The position numbers were made by a program, and so were the translations under genes. From positions 1-21,220 of the forward strand of contig JAEWYJ010000022.1 in the NCBI GenBank assembly GCA_023395695.1: a DNA stretch of 21,220 nt. Direction: 5' to 3'. Source of the DNA: Bacillota bacterium (GTDB lineage Bacteria; Bacillota; Clostridia; Oscillospirales; Ruminococcaceae). This document shows positions 1-6,978 of this stretch, piece after piece; the stretch's first letter is position 1, and the number at the start of each line of letters is the position of its first letter. The notes under the pieces are model-generated. The model saw only the letters and a list, made by a program, of their open reading frames with translations. It did not search any database and was not told the DNA's origin.

Positions 1-1029
1 GGTCCACGCCAGCACAAGGATAATATCGGCCGGAACCATGGATTTAATGCCCTCGGTAATGCCGGCCATAAATTCACGGGCGGACATAAGCTTACGCGGA
101 ACAAACTGTACAAACGCCCAGACCAGCGCCACAAACGACCCCAAAACCAGTGCCGGGCCGGAGGAGCAGTTGCCAAAGGCCTCGGCCAGCGTCATGCCGC
201 CGGCAAAGTAACCGCCATTTTCAAGCATGGCAAGCGCCGAAACAATGATGAGCACGACGACAGGGAGAATCAGATCCCAGATGGTGCCCTTATCCGAAAT
301 TTTGCTGCCGTCGCCCAGCGAGACGTCAACTGCACCCAGATTGCCCTTCATCGCCCGGGCCTCAGCTCTGGCCATGGGGCCAAAGTCAAGGTTGGTGAGA
401 GACAGCGTAACCAGCATGGCGATAGACAAGAGGGCGTAAAGATTGAACGGAACGGTCGCAACCATTGCGTGGATGCCGCTGTCAAACATGTGGCTGTCCT
501 CGGGCAGCGAGGAGATGACGGCGGCGCCCCAGCTGGAAATGGGCGCGATAATGCAGATGGGCGCTGCAGTGGCATCAATAATGTAGGCCAGCTTTGCGCG
601 CGAGATTTTAAAACGGTCTGTAACCGGCTTCATGACGGTGCCCACCGTCAGGCAGTTGCAATAGTCGTCGATAAAGATAAGCGCGCCAAGGCCGCCGGTG
701 GCAAGCAGCGCGCTGCTTTTGTTCTTGAGCTTTTTGTTCATCAGCGCACCGTAGGAACGCGACCCTCCCGCCAGGGTAATTAACGAGACCAGCGCGCCGA
801 CCAATGCGAGGAACAGGATAATATCCAGATCGAAGCGGCTGCCCATCAGCGTAAAGGTATTTTTAAGCGTATCCACTACCAGGTTGCCGCCTGTGGCAAC
901 GGTATAGATCAGCGTGCCTGAAAGCACGCCGATCATCAGCGAGGAGAGAACCTCCTTTGTGATGAGCGCAAGCCCAATTGCAATAACGGGCGGGAGAATT
1001 GATAGCCAACCTACCGAAACAGCTTCCAT
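1..1029 (-). CDS. NhaC-family transporter, probable lysine transporter (C-terminus cut by window edge)
   Basis: The visible 343 residues form a very hydrophobic polytopic membrane protein. It starts at an ATG (1027-1029) preceded on the minus strand by an AAGGAAGG ribosome binding site. The stretch FIDDYCNC near residues 119-126, followed by a segment reading TVG..MKPVTDRFKISRAKLAYIID, is the typical signature of the NhaC / Na+:H+ antiporter superfamily. Family members exchange Na+ and H+ or carry amino acids. The upstream lysine riboswitch is the main functional clue: comparative genomics has placed NhaC-superfamily transporters (the LysW group) under lysine riboswitch control, so lysine uptake is a better guess than pure Na+/H+ exchange. 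The family assignment is solid; the substrate is inferred from regulation. The C-terminus lies outside the window. Confidence 0.88.
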   Translation of the reverse strand, partial: MEAVSVGWLSILPPVIAIGLALITKEVLSSLMIGVLSGTLIYTVATGGNLVVDTLKNTFTLMGSRFDLDIILFLALVGALVSLITLAGGSRSYGALMNKKLKNKSSALLATGGLGALIFIDDYCNCLTVGTVMKPVTDRFKISRAKLAYIIDATAAPICIIAPISSWGAAVISSLPEDSHMFDSGIHAMVATVPFNLYALLSIAMLVTLSLTNLDFGPMARAEARAMKGNLGAVDVSLGDGSKISDKGTIWDLILPVVVLIIVSALAMLENGGYFAGGMTLAEAFGNCSSGPALVLGSFVALVWAFVQFVPRKLMSAREFMAGITEGIKSMVPADIILVLAWT

Positions 1030-1081
1030 AATATGTCCTTCCTTTTTGTGTTACTTTGCTGTACCACTGGCGTAAATAAAT

Positions 1082-1113
1082 CAGCGCGGCATACCAATGG
1101 GTATGCCGCGCTG
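1082..1113 (-). terminator. Terminator-like hairpin between lysine aptamer and transporter gene
   Basis: A perfect 14-bp stem (1082-1095 with 1100-1113) encloses an AATG/CATT tetraloop. On the minus strand it is followed by a moderately T-rich tail (ATTTATTTACG). It lies 32 nt downstream of the aptamer and 52 nt before the start codon, where the expression platform of a transcription-attenuating riboswitch would sit. The tail is not a long pure T-tract, so termination efficiency is uncertain. No anti-terminator pairing was worked out. Confidence 0.6.
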
Positions 1114-1144
1114 CAAAAAGAGGGAAAATACCCCCCGTTTGACA

Positions 1145-1305
1145 AATGATAGCGCTTCACACCTGTGACAGTGCGTCGCATGTTTTGCGACGCCCCAGCA
1201 AAAAAGCCCGGCAATGCTTTTTTGCTTCGGCGGTGGTTCCTTTCTCCCGACGGCCTGCCAGCCATTGTGTAACGGGATAGTTTTAAACACCGCACCTCTA
1301 CCATT
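1145..1305 (-). promoter_or_regulatory. Lysine riboswitch (L-box) aptamer
   Basis: Read on the minus strand, the 161-nt segment shows the conserved blocks of the lysine aptamer in order: TAGAGGTGCG, then GCCGAAGCAAA, TTTGCTGG, CTGTCA and GCTATCATT. These can be matched to the B. subtilis lysC leader from memory. P1 is formed by 1298-1305 with 1145-1152 (8 bp, one G-T wobble). A perfect 11-bp helix (1197-1207 with 1216-1226) corresponds to the GAAGCAAA...TTTGCTGG arm. A 7-bp hairpin (1173-1179 with 1187-1193) gives the next arm. Lysine binding should favour the downstream hairpin and reduce transporter expression. The identification rests on sequence blocks plus pairing, not on a covariance search. 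Confidence 0.9.
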
Positions 1306-1343
1306 ATTCATAAATGGATCATGTAAAATAATATATTTGTTTA

Positions 1344-1373
1344 AAAATAGCATGCTTCGGGCCCCGGTGTCAA
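1344..1373 (-). promoter_or_regulatory. Sigma-A-type promoter of the riboswitch-transporter unit
   Basis: On the minus strand a perfect TTGACA (1368-1373) is followed after 18 nt by TATTTT (1344-1349). The predicted start of transcription, near 1337, is about 30 nt before the lysine aptamer. The stretch 1374-1562 upstream holds no gene or structure that I can support; a 147-codon minus-strand frame across 1081-1524 runs over the riboswitch and is not a gene. Confidence 0.7.
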
Positions 1374-1563
1374 TAGGCATTTTATACAATATACCGGACG
1401 TCGCTGTTCTATAATGCAATAGAGCGGCCTGATTAAAAAAGCGTACGGCCTTGTCGGTATAGTCATGCATTAGAAAACGAGACAGGCTTGGGGAAACGGT
1501 TTTGTGCCCGGCAGCGCAAAACAATGCAGCGCGTCATTTGAAGCGAATCGGCTATCATTACGA

Positions 1564-1597
1564 AAAGCGTGAGCGGAAAATTTTCCGCTCACGCTTT
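1564..1597 (-). terminator. Intrinsic terminator, 17-bp perfect palindrome
   Basis: Two 17-nt arms (1564-1580 and 1581-1597) are perfectly complementary: AAAGCGTGAGCGG, then AAAATTTT at the centre, then CCGCTCACGCTTT. It begins 4 nt after the stop codon of the minus-strand gene ending at 1601 and finishes in a run of Ts on that strand. Its position right behind the stop supports termination of that gene. Confidence 0.75.
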
Positions 1598-1600
1598 GGC

Positions 1601-2659
1601 TCACAAGGATAGGATAGATGCGGTGCGCTCACACAGTCGGCTAAAGCGGGTCTGGTCCAGCCCCTCGTCGTAAAGCAGCTCCAGCCCGGCGTGCGCCTTT
1701 TGCGCGCTTTGCAGCAGGCTGTGCGCTTGCTGGAACATCTGCCTTGCGGCTTTGCGGTTAAAGGCAATGCGGTTTTTGTAGGCCGCAAGCGCCCTTTTGT
1801 CGGTAAAGCGCCGCGCATTAATAATACGCTGCGGCTCGCATCCCACCATCAGCCGCTCGTTGGTGGTCAAAAACGCCAGTGACAGCTCTGGGAGAATTAA
1901 TTGCTCCAGCCGCTCAAACGGCGCCAGCGGGCTGTAGCCGCAGACAACATGGCAATTGCAGTCTAAGGCGCGTTTGTGCAGCGCCCCCAGCAGCAGGCCG
2001 GACGATGGGCCGTACTCATCCTCCAGCAGAATGACGGTCTTGACAAAATCCATCGCCGAAAGCTCCGGCAGTAGCCGGTAGCCGTCAGAAAAAATGCGAA
2101 CCTCTTCAACCGCTTTATCCCCTTTAAAGACCTGGGCGGCGATGCGGTCGGCCTGACGCTCTATTTTTTCAAGGTCGGTTGCCTCAAGCGCAATGCGATA
2201 ATTGTCGTTGCAGAGCGCGTCTGCCGCACACAGGTAACGGCGGGACTGTTCGCGCAGGCTTTCTTCCTTATCGGGCAGCGCAACGATGTCTGCTTTATTT
2301 TGGCGCAGCTTTTCGACGTCGAAGCAGTCGTCCAGACACAGCAGCGACTCTGCCGCGCCGGGGTATTTGGGTTCGATGATATGCGGCCGGGCGCTGTCTA
2401 TAATGACGGCGTCGGCCCAATAGGCGGCCTCAGGCTGGTTTACAGAATCTACCGAAGCTGCAAGGTGGACGCAGTGCCCAGCCGCGCCGGCCGCTTTGGC
2501 CGCATAGCTTATCAGCTCGGCCCGTCTTTTCCGCGTTCCGCCCTTGAGCAGCAGAATGCGGGAAAATCTTTCGGCATCACAAAGCAAATTTAACCGTGAA
2601 ACAAATCCCAGCGGCGTATTGGCGCTCAGATAAAAGCGCGTCAGATGTGTTTTTATCAC
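1601..2659 (-). CDS. PRK06851-like two-domain P-loop-family protein with degenerate P-loops
   Basis: The 352-residue protein starts at a GTG (2657-2659) behind GAGGGGGTC. It resembles the Firmicutes family called PRK06851, which by recollection has two tandem P-loop NTPase-like halves of unknown function. The first half has the family's context (residues 35-47 read ILLLKGGTRKRRA, then a segment with AVIIDSARPHIIEPKYPGA), but the expected GGPGTGKST loop is replaced by GGTRKRR. In the second half the corresponding stretch reads VILLEDEYGPSSGLLL, again with no GKS/T. ATP hydrolysis is therefore doubtful, although the rest of the fold is retained without frameshift or stop. It is a single gene followed by a strong terminator. 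Function is unknown; the family call is from recognition, not a search. Confidence 0.75.
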   Translation of the reverse strand: MIKTHLTRFYLSANTPLGFVSRLNLLCDAERFSRILLLKGGTRKRRAELISYAAKAAGAAGHCVHLAASVDSVNQPEAAYWADAVIIDSARPHIIEPKYPGAAESLLCLDDCFDVEKLRQNKADIVALPDKEESLREQSRRYLCAADALCNDNYRIALEATDLEKIERQADRIAAQVFKGDKAVEEVRIFSDGYRLLPELSAMDFVKTVILLEDEYGPSSGLLLGALHKRALDCNCHVVCGYSPLAPFERLEQLILPELSLAFLTTNERLMVGCEPQRIINARRFTDKRALAAYKNRIAFNRKAARQMFQQAHSLLQSAQKAHAGLELLYDEGLDQTRFSRLCERTASILSL

Positions 2660-2743
2660 TAAAAGACCCCCTCACAGCTATCTTTTACATGGTATTCTGG
2701 CGGCAAAACAATTGATACTAAATCGCCGAAAAATCCACATAAA

Positions 2744-2759
2744 CGCTTTTGAGAAAGCG
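2744..2759 (-). terminator. Weak hairpin after the amidohydrolase gene
   Basis: A 6-bp stem CGCTTT/AAAGCG with a 4-nt loop lies 22 nt downstream of the amidohydrolase stop and is followed on the minus strand by TTTATG. It could be a weak terminator, or these nucleotides could be leader of the next minus-strand gene. The T-tract is poor. Confidence 0.25.
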
Positions 2760-2780
2760 CTTTTGTTAAAAAAGCAGGGC

Positions 2781-3647
2781 TTATATTAAAGTTTTAAGCC
2801 GCGGATAGGCCTGCAGGGCGTTTTGATAGAACACCCGCTCCCATTCGCTTTGCGGCACAAACGATTGAACCAGCGCAATATAGGCATGCAAATTTACCAG
2901 CGGCCAGTCTGAGCCGTAAAGCACGTGGTCCCAGCGGTCAAGGTAATGCAGCCAGCACTCAAGCTGCTCCACGTACGCTTTATACCGGCTGCGAAATGCA
3001 TCTGAGTCGGGAATGCCGACCGCAAGGCCCGAAAGCTCTACATAGACATTCGGGTTTTTCTTGGCGACCTCGGCGGCGTCGAGCATCCACGGGTTGCCAA
3101 AATGGCAAAGCACCAGACGCAGCTGCGGGTAACGCACCGCCACCTCGTCCACTGTAAGCGGGTGAGAAAATTTTAACCGGCCGGCCGGGTTGGCGGTGTC
3201 TCCGGTATGAAACGCCACCGTTAAATCGTGCGCAGCCGCCAGCTCGTATACCGGGTGGTACAGGCTGTCATCGGCGTAAAACGGGCGGTATCCGAGATAG
3301 ATTTTAAAGCCGACGCAGCTTGGGCAGGCAATGGCCTCGCGGTAGGCGGTAAGCGTTCGTTCAAGCTTATCCTGCCGCAGCCCTTCGGGGTCAACGCCGA
3401 TGCAAAAGCCAACCGAGGGCGGATATTGGTAAGACTGCATATCTGCGGGGCCGTTCAGGTCGAACAGTCCGGGGCGGCAGGGGTCGTCCTGTGGCAGTCC
3501 GGTGCCCATGACCACGCAGGCAGCAATCTGCTCCTGCCCAAAGCAATCCATCAGGTGAGAAAAATTGTTTTTATGGCCGCTGGCACGGCAAAGGGCATCA
3601 AAGCCCTCGTTTTTTTTCATATGTAAATGTGCGTCTATTATTTTCAT
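2781..3647 (-). CDS. Amidohydrolase family 2 (COG2159-type) metal-dependent hydrolase
   Basis: The 288-residue protein begins MKIIDAHLHMKK. This ATG (3645-3647) is chosen because GGAGG lies 8 nt upstream; the longer reading frame to 3734 has no ribosome binding site and overlaps the promoter. All expected metal-site residues of the TIM-barrel amidohydrolase superfamily are present: H7xH9 after strand 1, H147 in VAFHTGD, H182 in LVLCHFG and D247 in LYGSDWP. Such enzymes hydrolyse or decarboxylate small cyclic or carboxylated substrates in the cytoplasm, often with Zn2+. The substrate cannot be told from the sequence. The gene is divergent from the DUF815 ATPase, and its product appears intact and probably active. 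Confidence 0.85.
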   Translation of the reverse strand: MKIIDAHLHMKKNEGFDALCRASGHKNNFSHLMDCFGQEQIAACVVMGTGLPQDDPCRPGLFDLNGPADMQSYQYPPSVGFCIGVDPEGLRQDKLERTLTAYREAIACPSCVGFKIYLGYRPFYADDSLYHPVYELAAAHDLTVAFHTGDTANPAGRLKFSHPLTVDEVAVRYPQLRLVLCHFGNPWMLDAAEVAKKNPNVYVELSGLAVGIPDSDAFRSRYKAYVEQLECWLHYLDRWDHVLYGSDWPLVNLHAYIALVQSFVPQSEWERVFYQNALQAYPRLKTLI

Positions 3648-3719
3648 GCCTTGCGCCTCCGTAAACTGATTGTGCTGTGCGGCTATGCGTCGAACAGACG
3701 CACAGCGGAATGATAGATT

Positions 3720-3725
3720 ATTATA
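3720..3725 (-). promoter_or_regulatory. Probable -10 element for the amidohydrolase gene
   Basis: A perfect TATAAT on the minus strand lies about 70 nt before the start codon. The region 17 nt further upstream is only T-rich, so the -35 is weak. The leader between them contains GCTGTGCG/CGCACAGC (3674-3681 and 3699-3706), an inverted repeat that could be an RNA hairpin or an operator. Confidence 0.45.
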
Positions 3726-3767
3726 GAATAGCACGCCCGCGCAAAAAATAAAATAGCCCTGACCGGC

Positions 3768-3796
3768 TTTACAGCAAAATACATTTAGAGTAATAT
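3768..3796 (+). promoter_or_regulatory. Sigma-A-type promoter for the DUF815 ATPase gene
   Basis: TTTACA (3768-3773), a 17-nt spacer and TAATAT (3791-3796) make a good vegetative promoter. Transcription would begin near 3803. An ATG at 3806 would then be practically leaderless, which supports the next ATG at 3830 as the real start. Confidence 0.7.
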
Positions 3797-3829
3797 AGTG
3801 CTATTATGCTGGAAAAGGACTGTGCTCAG

Positions 3830-5014
3830 ATGTCAAAATGTTATTCGCTGTGCGTCCGGCTGCGCGGAATGGTTATTTTCCGCCGGCTTTTGGAGGATGC
3901 GGTGCTTTCAAACCTGGTGCGGCTGCTTGAGGCGGCGTGTGCCCACGACGGCATTTCGTATTATGCGGCTTTTGCGGCGGCGCTGTATGAAAAGAGCGAC
4001 AATCTGTCCGATTATCTGCTGGATTTGGTGCTGCGGGACGAAAATATCTATATGCATAAGGCTGCCGGGCAGGAGCCGGTCTCCCCGCTGCTCAGGGAAT
4101 GCCTGGAGCAGGAGCTTAGGCTGCTTGAGGAGGTGAGCCGGATTTCGCCCCCAATGCTGCGCGAGGCGCTTGCCTATGACGGCTTTTTGCCTGCCTACAA
4201 TTGCAGCACGCACGATTTCCGGGCGGCGTATGCCGAACGGTTAACGCGGATAGCCTGCTATGGCTATGGCGTTTTTACAGATCATCACGCGTTTGTGCTT
4301 GAGCACCATACGTTGGTTCCGGTGCGGCATCCGGACCCGATCACGCTTGACCGCCTGCCCGGTTACCAGCGTGAGCGGGGCTTGGTTCTCAACAATACGC
4401 TGGCGCTTATTGAGGGGCGACCGGCCGCCAATGTGCTGCTTTACGGCGACAGCGGCACCGGTAAATCTTCAACTGTCAAGGCTGTTGTTAACGAATATGC
4501 GCACCGTGGGCTCAGGCTTATTGAGTTGAAAAAGAACCAGCTTACCGAGCTGCCCGCACTGCTTGACCGGCTCTCATCCAACCCGCTGCGCTTTATTTTG
4601 TTTATTGACGATCTTTCTTTTACGAAGGACGACGACAATTTCGCGGCGCTCAAAGCAATTTTAGAAGGGTCTATCTCCTATAAAAACGACAATGTGGCGG
4701 TTTATGCCACCAGTAACCGTCGCCATCTGGTCAAGGAAAGCTTTTCTGACCGTGAAGGAGACGAAATACACCTGGGCGATACCATTGCCGAGCTGACCTC
4801 GCTTTCCGACCGATTTGGCCTAACCGTCACCTTTGAGCGGCCCGGCAAGCGGCAATATCTCGATATTGTGCTGCGGCTGGCACAGCTCAATAATATTGAA
4901 CTGTCAGAGGAGGCGCTGATTGCGGCCGCCGAGACCTACGCATTGCGCCGGGCGGGACGCTCGCCGCGCGTGGCTAAGCAATTTATAGAATCGCTTTTGG
5001 CCAACCCGGTCTGA
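3830..5014 (+). CDS. DUF815-family AAA ATPase
   Basis: The 394-residue protein has Walker A GDSGTGKSS from about residue 206, Walker B FILFIDD with acidic residues 260-261, and a later TSNRRHLV segment that fits sensor 1 of AAA+ proteins. The arrangement, with about 200 residues of helical N-terminal region before the ATPase core, is that of the DUF815 / COG2607 family common in Clostridia. The family's cellular role is not established; it is annotated as a predicted ATPase. The start at 3830 is preferred over 3806 because GGAAAAGGA lies at the right distance and the promoter would place the transcript start at about 3803. It is monocistronic, with its own promoter and terminator. All ATPase motifs are intact. 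Confidence 0.87.
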   Translation: MSKCYSLCVRLRGMVIFRRLLEDAVLSNLVRLLEAACAHDGISYYAAFAAALYEKSDNLSDYLLDLVLRDENIYMHKAAGQEPVSPLLRECLEQELRLLEEVSRISPPMLREALAYDGFLPAYNCSTHDFRAAYAERLTRIACYGYGVFTDHHAFVLEHHTLVPVRHPDPITLDRLPGYQRERGLVLNNTLALIEGRPAANVLLYGDSGTGKSSTVKAVVNEYAHRGLRLIELKKNQLTELPALLDRLSSNPLRFILFIDDLSFTKDDDNFAALKAILEGSISYKNDNVAVYATSNRRHLVKESFSDREGDEIHLGDTIAELTSLSDRFGLTVTFERPGKRQYLDIVLRLAQLNNIELSEEALIAAAETYALRRAGRSPRVAKQFIESLLANPV

Positions 5015-5045
5015 GCCGGGCGGGCGCCGATAAACCGCTCAGCAC

Positions 5046-5073
5046 AAAAACGCGCCGCAGTCGGCGCGTTTTT
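5046..5073. terminator. Bidirectional intrinsic terminator between convergent genes
   Basis: A perfect 12-bp stem, AAAAACGCGCCG (5046-5057) with CGGCGCGTTTTT (5062-5073), encloses a CAGT loop. It sits 31 nt after the ATPase stop. Because the stem begins with five As and ends with five Ts it can act in both directions, also serving spmB, whose stop is about 85 nt away on the opposite strand. Confidence 0.85.
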
Positions 5074-5157
5074 GACGGTTGAATAAAATACGCAGCGGCG
5101 GATATTTGCGGACGGCAATTGCAGGTTTGGATAAATTTAAGAATGTTTCCCAATAAT

Positions 5158-5682
5158 TTACATGTAAAAAAACATTCTGACACAAATGGCGCTCATAATA
5201 AAGCCGGTAAGATCGGCAATAACCGACGCCGATACGGTGTGGCGTATGCGACGGATTGAAGTGGCGCCATAGTAAACGGCAATGGTGTAAAAGGTTGTTT
5301 CGGTTGAGCCTTCCATGACGCTGGCGATGCGGCCGATCAGGCTGTCGGGCCCGAAGCGGGCCAGCAGGTCGTTAAAGATGACCATGGCACCGCTGCCGGA
5401 AATAGGGCGCAGCAGCGCCAGCGGCACCACCTCGGCCGGAATGCCGACCAGCTTGGTAAAAGGCGCCAGTGAGTGGGTCAAAAGATCAAGCGCGCCCGAG
5501 GCTTTAAAAACCCCGACTGCCGTTATCAGCGCCACCAGCGCCGGAATGATTCTGAAGGCTACCCCGATGCCGCTGCGTGCACCGTTTAAAAACGAATCGA
5601 AGACATTGATGCCGCTGATCCAGCCCCATAGAATAATCAGACCGACGACGACCGGAATTGCCCAGCTGCTCAGCGCCGTCAT
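5158..5682 (-). CDS. spmB: Spore maturation protein B
   Basis: The 174-residue membrane protein has the expected length for SpmB. Hydrophobic segments begin at the N-terminus, and the centre contains ALLRPISGSGAMVIFNDLL and a later MEGSTETTFYTIAVYYGA, motifs of the SpmB / nucleoside-recognition (Gate) domain family. In Bacillus, SpmA and SpmB take part in dehydration of the spore core during maturation, acting in the forespore-enclosing membranes. Its ATG overlaps the TGA of spmA by 4 nt (ATGA), so the two are translationally coupled. This pair is strong evidence that the host makes endospores. The dacB gene often linked to spmAB in Bacillus is not here. Confidence 0.93.
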   Translation of the reverse strand: MTALSSWAIPVVVGLIILWGWISGINVFDSFLNGARSGIGVAFRIIPALVALITAVGVFKASGALDLLTHSLAPFTKLVGIPAEVVPLALLRPISGSGAMVIFNDLLARFGPDSLIGRIASVMEGSTETTFYTIAVYYGATSIRRIRHTVSASVIADLTGFIMSAICVRMFFYM

Positions 5683-6263
5683 GAGCGCTTTCTCCTGTCG
5701 GAACGCAGCTTGGCGGCCACAATGCCCGACAGCACCGAGACGGTGGACGCCACCCAGACGGCGGGCAGAATATCCAGCGGCGTTTTGCTGCCCGCCGCCG
5801 AGCGCAGCATGGCGGTGGTGGTAGGCAGCAGCTGCAGCGACGCCGTGTTCATCGCCACAAAGAGCACCATGTTGTCGGTGGCCGTGCCGTTGGCGTGCTC
5901 TTCTTCCTCCATGGCTTTCATGGCGGTAATGCCCAGCGGCGTAGCGGCGTTTCCGAGTCCGAGCAGGTTTGCCACCAGATTCATTGAAATGGCGCGCATC
6001 GCCTTGCCCTGAGGGCGCAGGCCCTTAAACAGCCGGCAGGTTACGGGCGCGGCCAGGCGTGCCAACGCACCGGTCAGCTTGGATTCCTCCGCAATGCGCA
6101 TAATGCCGCCCCAGAGGCAAAAATTCCCTGCAAGCGACAATATCAGCTCAATAGCGCGCCCGCTTTCCTTAAGCAAAGCGTCCGACACCTGCGGCATTCT
6201 GCCGGTAAGCGCGCCAAAAACAATTCCGCCCAGCAGCATGGCGCAAAAAATAACAGTCATCAT
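5679..6263 (-). CDS. spmA: Spore maturation protein A
   Basis: The 194-residue polytopic membrane protein carries the Gate-domain pattern of SpmA (ARLAAPVTCRLFKGLRP, then MNLVANLLGLGNAATPLGI, then NTASLQLLPTTTAMLR). The start used is the first of two adjacent ATGs (6261-6263), 8 nt after AGGGG. An extension to 6323 has no ribosome binding site. It precedes spmB with a 4-nt overlap, and the two products are known to work together in spore cortex and core maturation. Sigma-E control is expected from Bacillus, but I could not recognise a convincing sporulation promoter upstream. Confidence 0.93.
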   Translation of the reverse strand: MMTVIFCAMLLGGIVFGALTGRMPQVSDALLKESGRAIELILSLAGNFCLWGGIMRIAEESKLTGALARLAAPVTCRLFKGLRPQGKAMRAISMNLVANLLGLGNAATPLGITAMKAMEEEEHANGTATDNMVLFVAMNTASLQLLPTTTAMLRSAAGSKTPLDILPAVWVASTVSVLSGIVAAKLRSDRRKRS

Positions 6264-6377
6264 ATGCGTCACCCCTATGCAATAAGGGTATGAGCGACAC
6301 GGAATTTTGAGCACCAAATTCAAATATAAATAATAAGAATTATTTTGATTTTTTTACAAAAATTTACAATATTTGCC

Positions 6378-6406
6378 TTTACATTAACCTACCGATGCGG
6401 TATAAT
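6378..6406 (+). promoter_or_regulatory. Strong sigma-A-type promoter of the abrB-like gene
   Basis: TTTACA (6378-6383), exactly 17 nt, then a perfect TATAAT (6401-6406). It leaves an 80-nt leader before the AAGGAG site and the ATG at 6493. Confidence 0.85.
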
Positions 6407-6492
6407 AGCTGCGATATGACAAATAGGGAGAATAAAGTAAGTAAGGTAACCTTTTGCCCTGTTTTTTATCATGAAAGAGAAGGAGTGGAACT

Positions 6493-6738
6493 ATGAAAGC
6501 AACGGGAATTGTAAGAAAGATTGACGATTTGGGAAGGATTGTGTTGCCGATTGAGCTGAGGAGGACGCTGGGAATTTCTGAGAGGGACTCTCTCGAAATT
6601 TATGTGGATCACAACAACATTCTACTTAAAAAGTATGAGCCGGCCTGCATTTTCTGCGGCAGCGCCGACAACATTACGGTCTACAAGGAAAAGAATGTAT
6701 GTGAGCATTGCCTCAACGAGCTTAAGACCAGCGATTAA
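6493..6738 (+). CDS. AbrB/SpoVT-domain transcriptional regulator with C-terminal CxxC pair
   Basis: The 81-residue protein begins MKATGIVRKIDDLGRIVLPIELRRTL, the swapped-hairpin AbrB DNA-binding domain (residues 1-47) found in transition-state regulators. The C-terminal 30 residues contain C52xxC55 and C70xxC73, a spacing that suggests a small zinc knuckle. Short AbrB-like proteins with such a tail are frequent in Clostridia. AAGGAG is placed 8 nt before the ATG and a near-consensus promoter drives it alone. Its targets are unknown; AbrB homologues act as dimers or tetramers on AT-rich promoters during the switch from growth to stationary phase and sporulation. Confidence 0.9.
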   Translation: MKATGIVRKIDDLGRIVLPIELRRTLGISERDSLEIYVDHNNILLKKYEPACIFCGSADNITVYKEKNVCEHCLNELKTSD

Positions 6739-6819
6739 TCGTTCCCTGCAATGCGCAAAGGACGGGAATTAACCTTTTGCGTTCTTTGGAGTTGGATTCA
6801 GCTTGGAATACTCATGGCC

Positions 6820-6866
6820 GACGTTTTAGTTTTGCATTCTGCCGGGATATCGCAAAACTTAACGTC
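6820..6866. other. Stem-loop downstream of the abrB-like gene
   Basis: AGTTTTGC (6828-6835) pairs with GCAAAACT (6852-6859), and GACGTT (6820-6825) with AACGTC (6861-6866), separated by a small TT/T internal loop; the apical loop is 16 nt. It has no T-tract. It lies between convergent genes and directly before a second hairpin, so it is a structural part of the abrB mRNA tail or a small RNA. Confidence 0.5.
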
Positions 6867-6871
6867 CGGCA

Positions 6872-6908
6872 CATAAAACGGCTGCGTTTTAAACGCGGCC
6901 GTTTTATG
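6872..6908. terminator. Probable terminator between abrB-like and GNAT genes
   Basis: CATAAAACGGC (6872-6882) pairs perfectly with GCCGTTTTATG (6898-6908); the inner GCGT/ACGC pairs extend the stem to about 16 bp with one T-G mismatch. Ts inside the 3' arm and the following TTTG on the plus strand give a usable but not ideal terminator. The palindrome could serve both converging genes. Confidence 0.55.
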
Positions 6909-6978
6909 TTTGAGAAAGCAATTCGGCAGTGGGTACAGTCCTTGCAGTCAATTCTATCTCCGCTTCTGAATGGCCTGA

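Noticed and set aside
1145..1305. Glycine riboswitch instead of lysine riboswitch
   Set aside because: CCGCCGAAG also occurs in glycine aptamers. However, the order of GAGGTGC, the GAAGCAAA/TTTGCTGG helix, CTGTCA and GCTATC, plus the single-domain layout, fits only the lysine class.
1081..1524. 147-codon minus-strand frame before the transporter
   Set aside because: It runs through the promoter, the lysine aptamer and the hairpin; RNA structure explains the region better and no ribosome binding site is present.
1546..1556. GAATCGGCTAT shared by about 1546 and about 19676
   Set aside because: The 11-nt identity does not extend to the flanks, so it is probably chance or a very short remnant.
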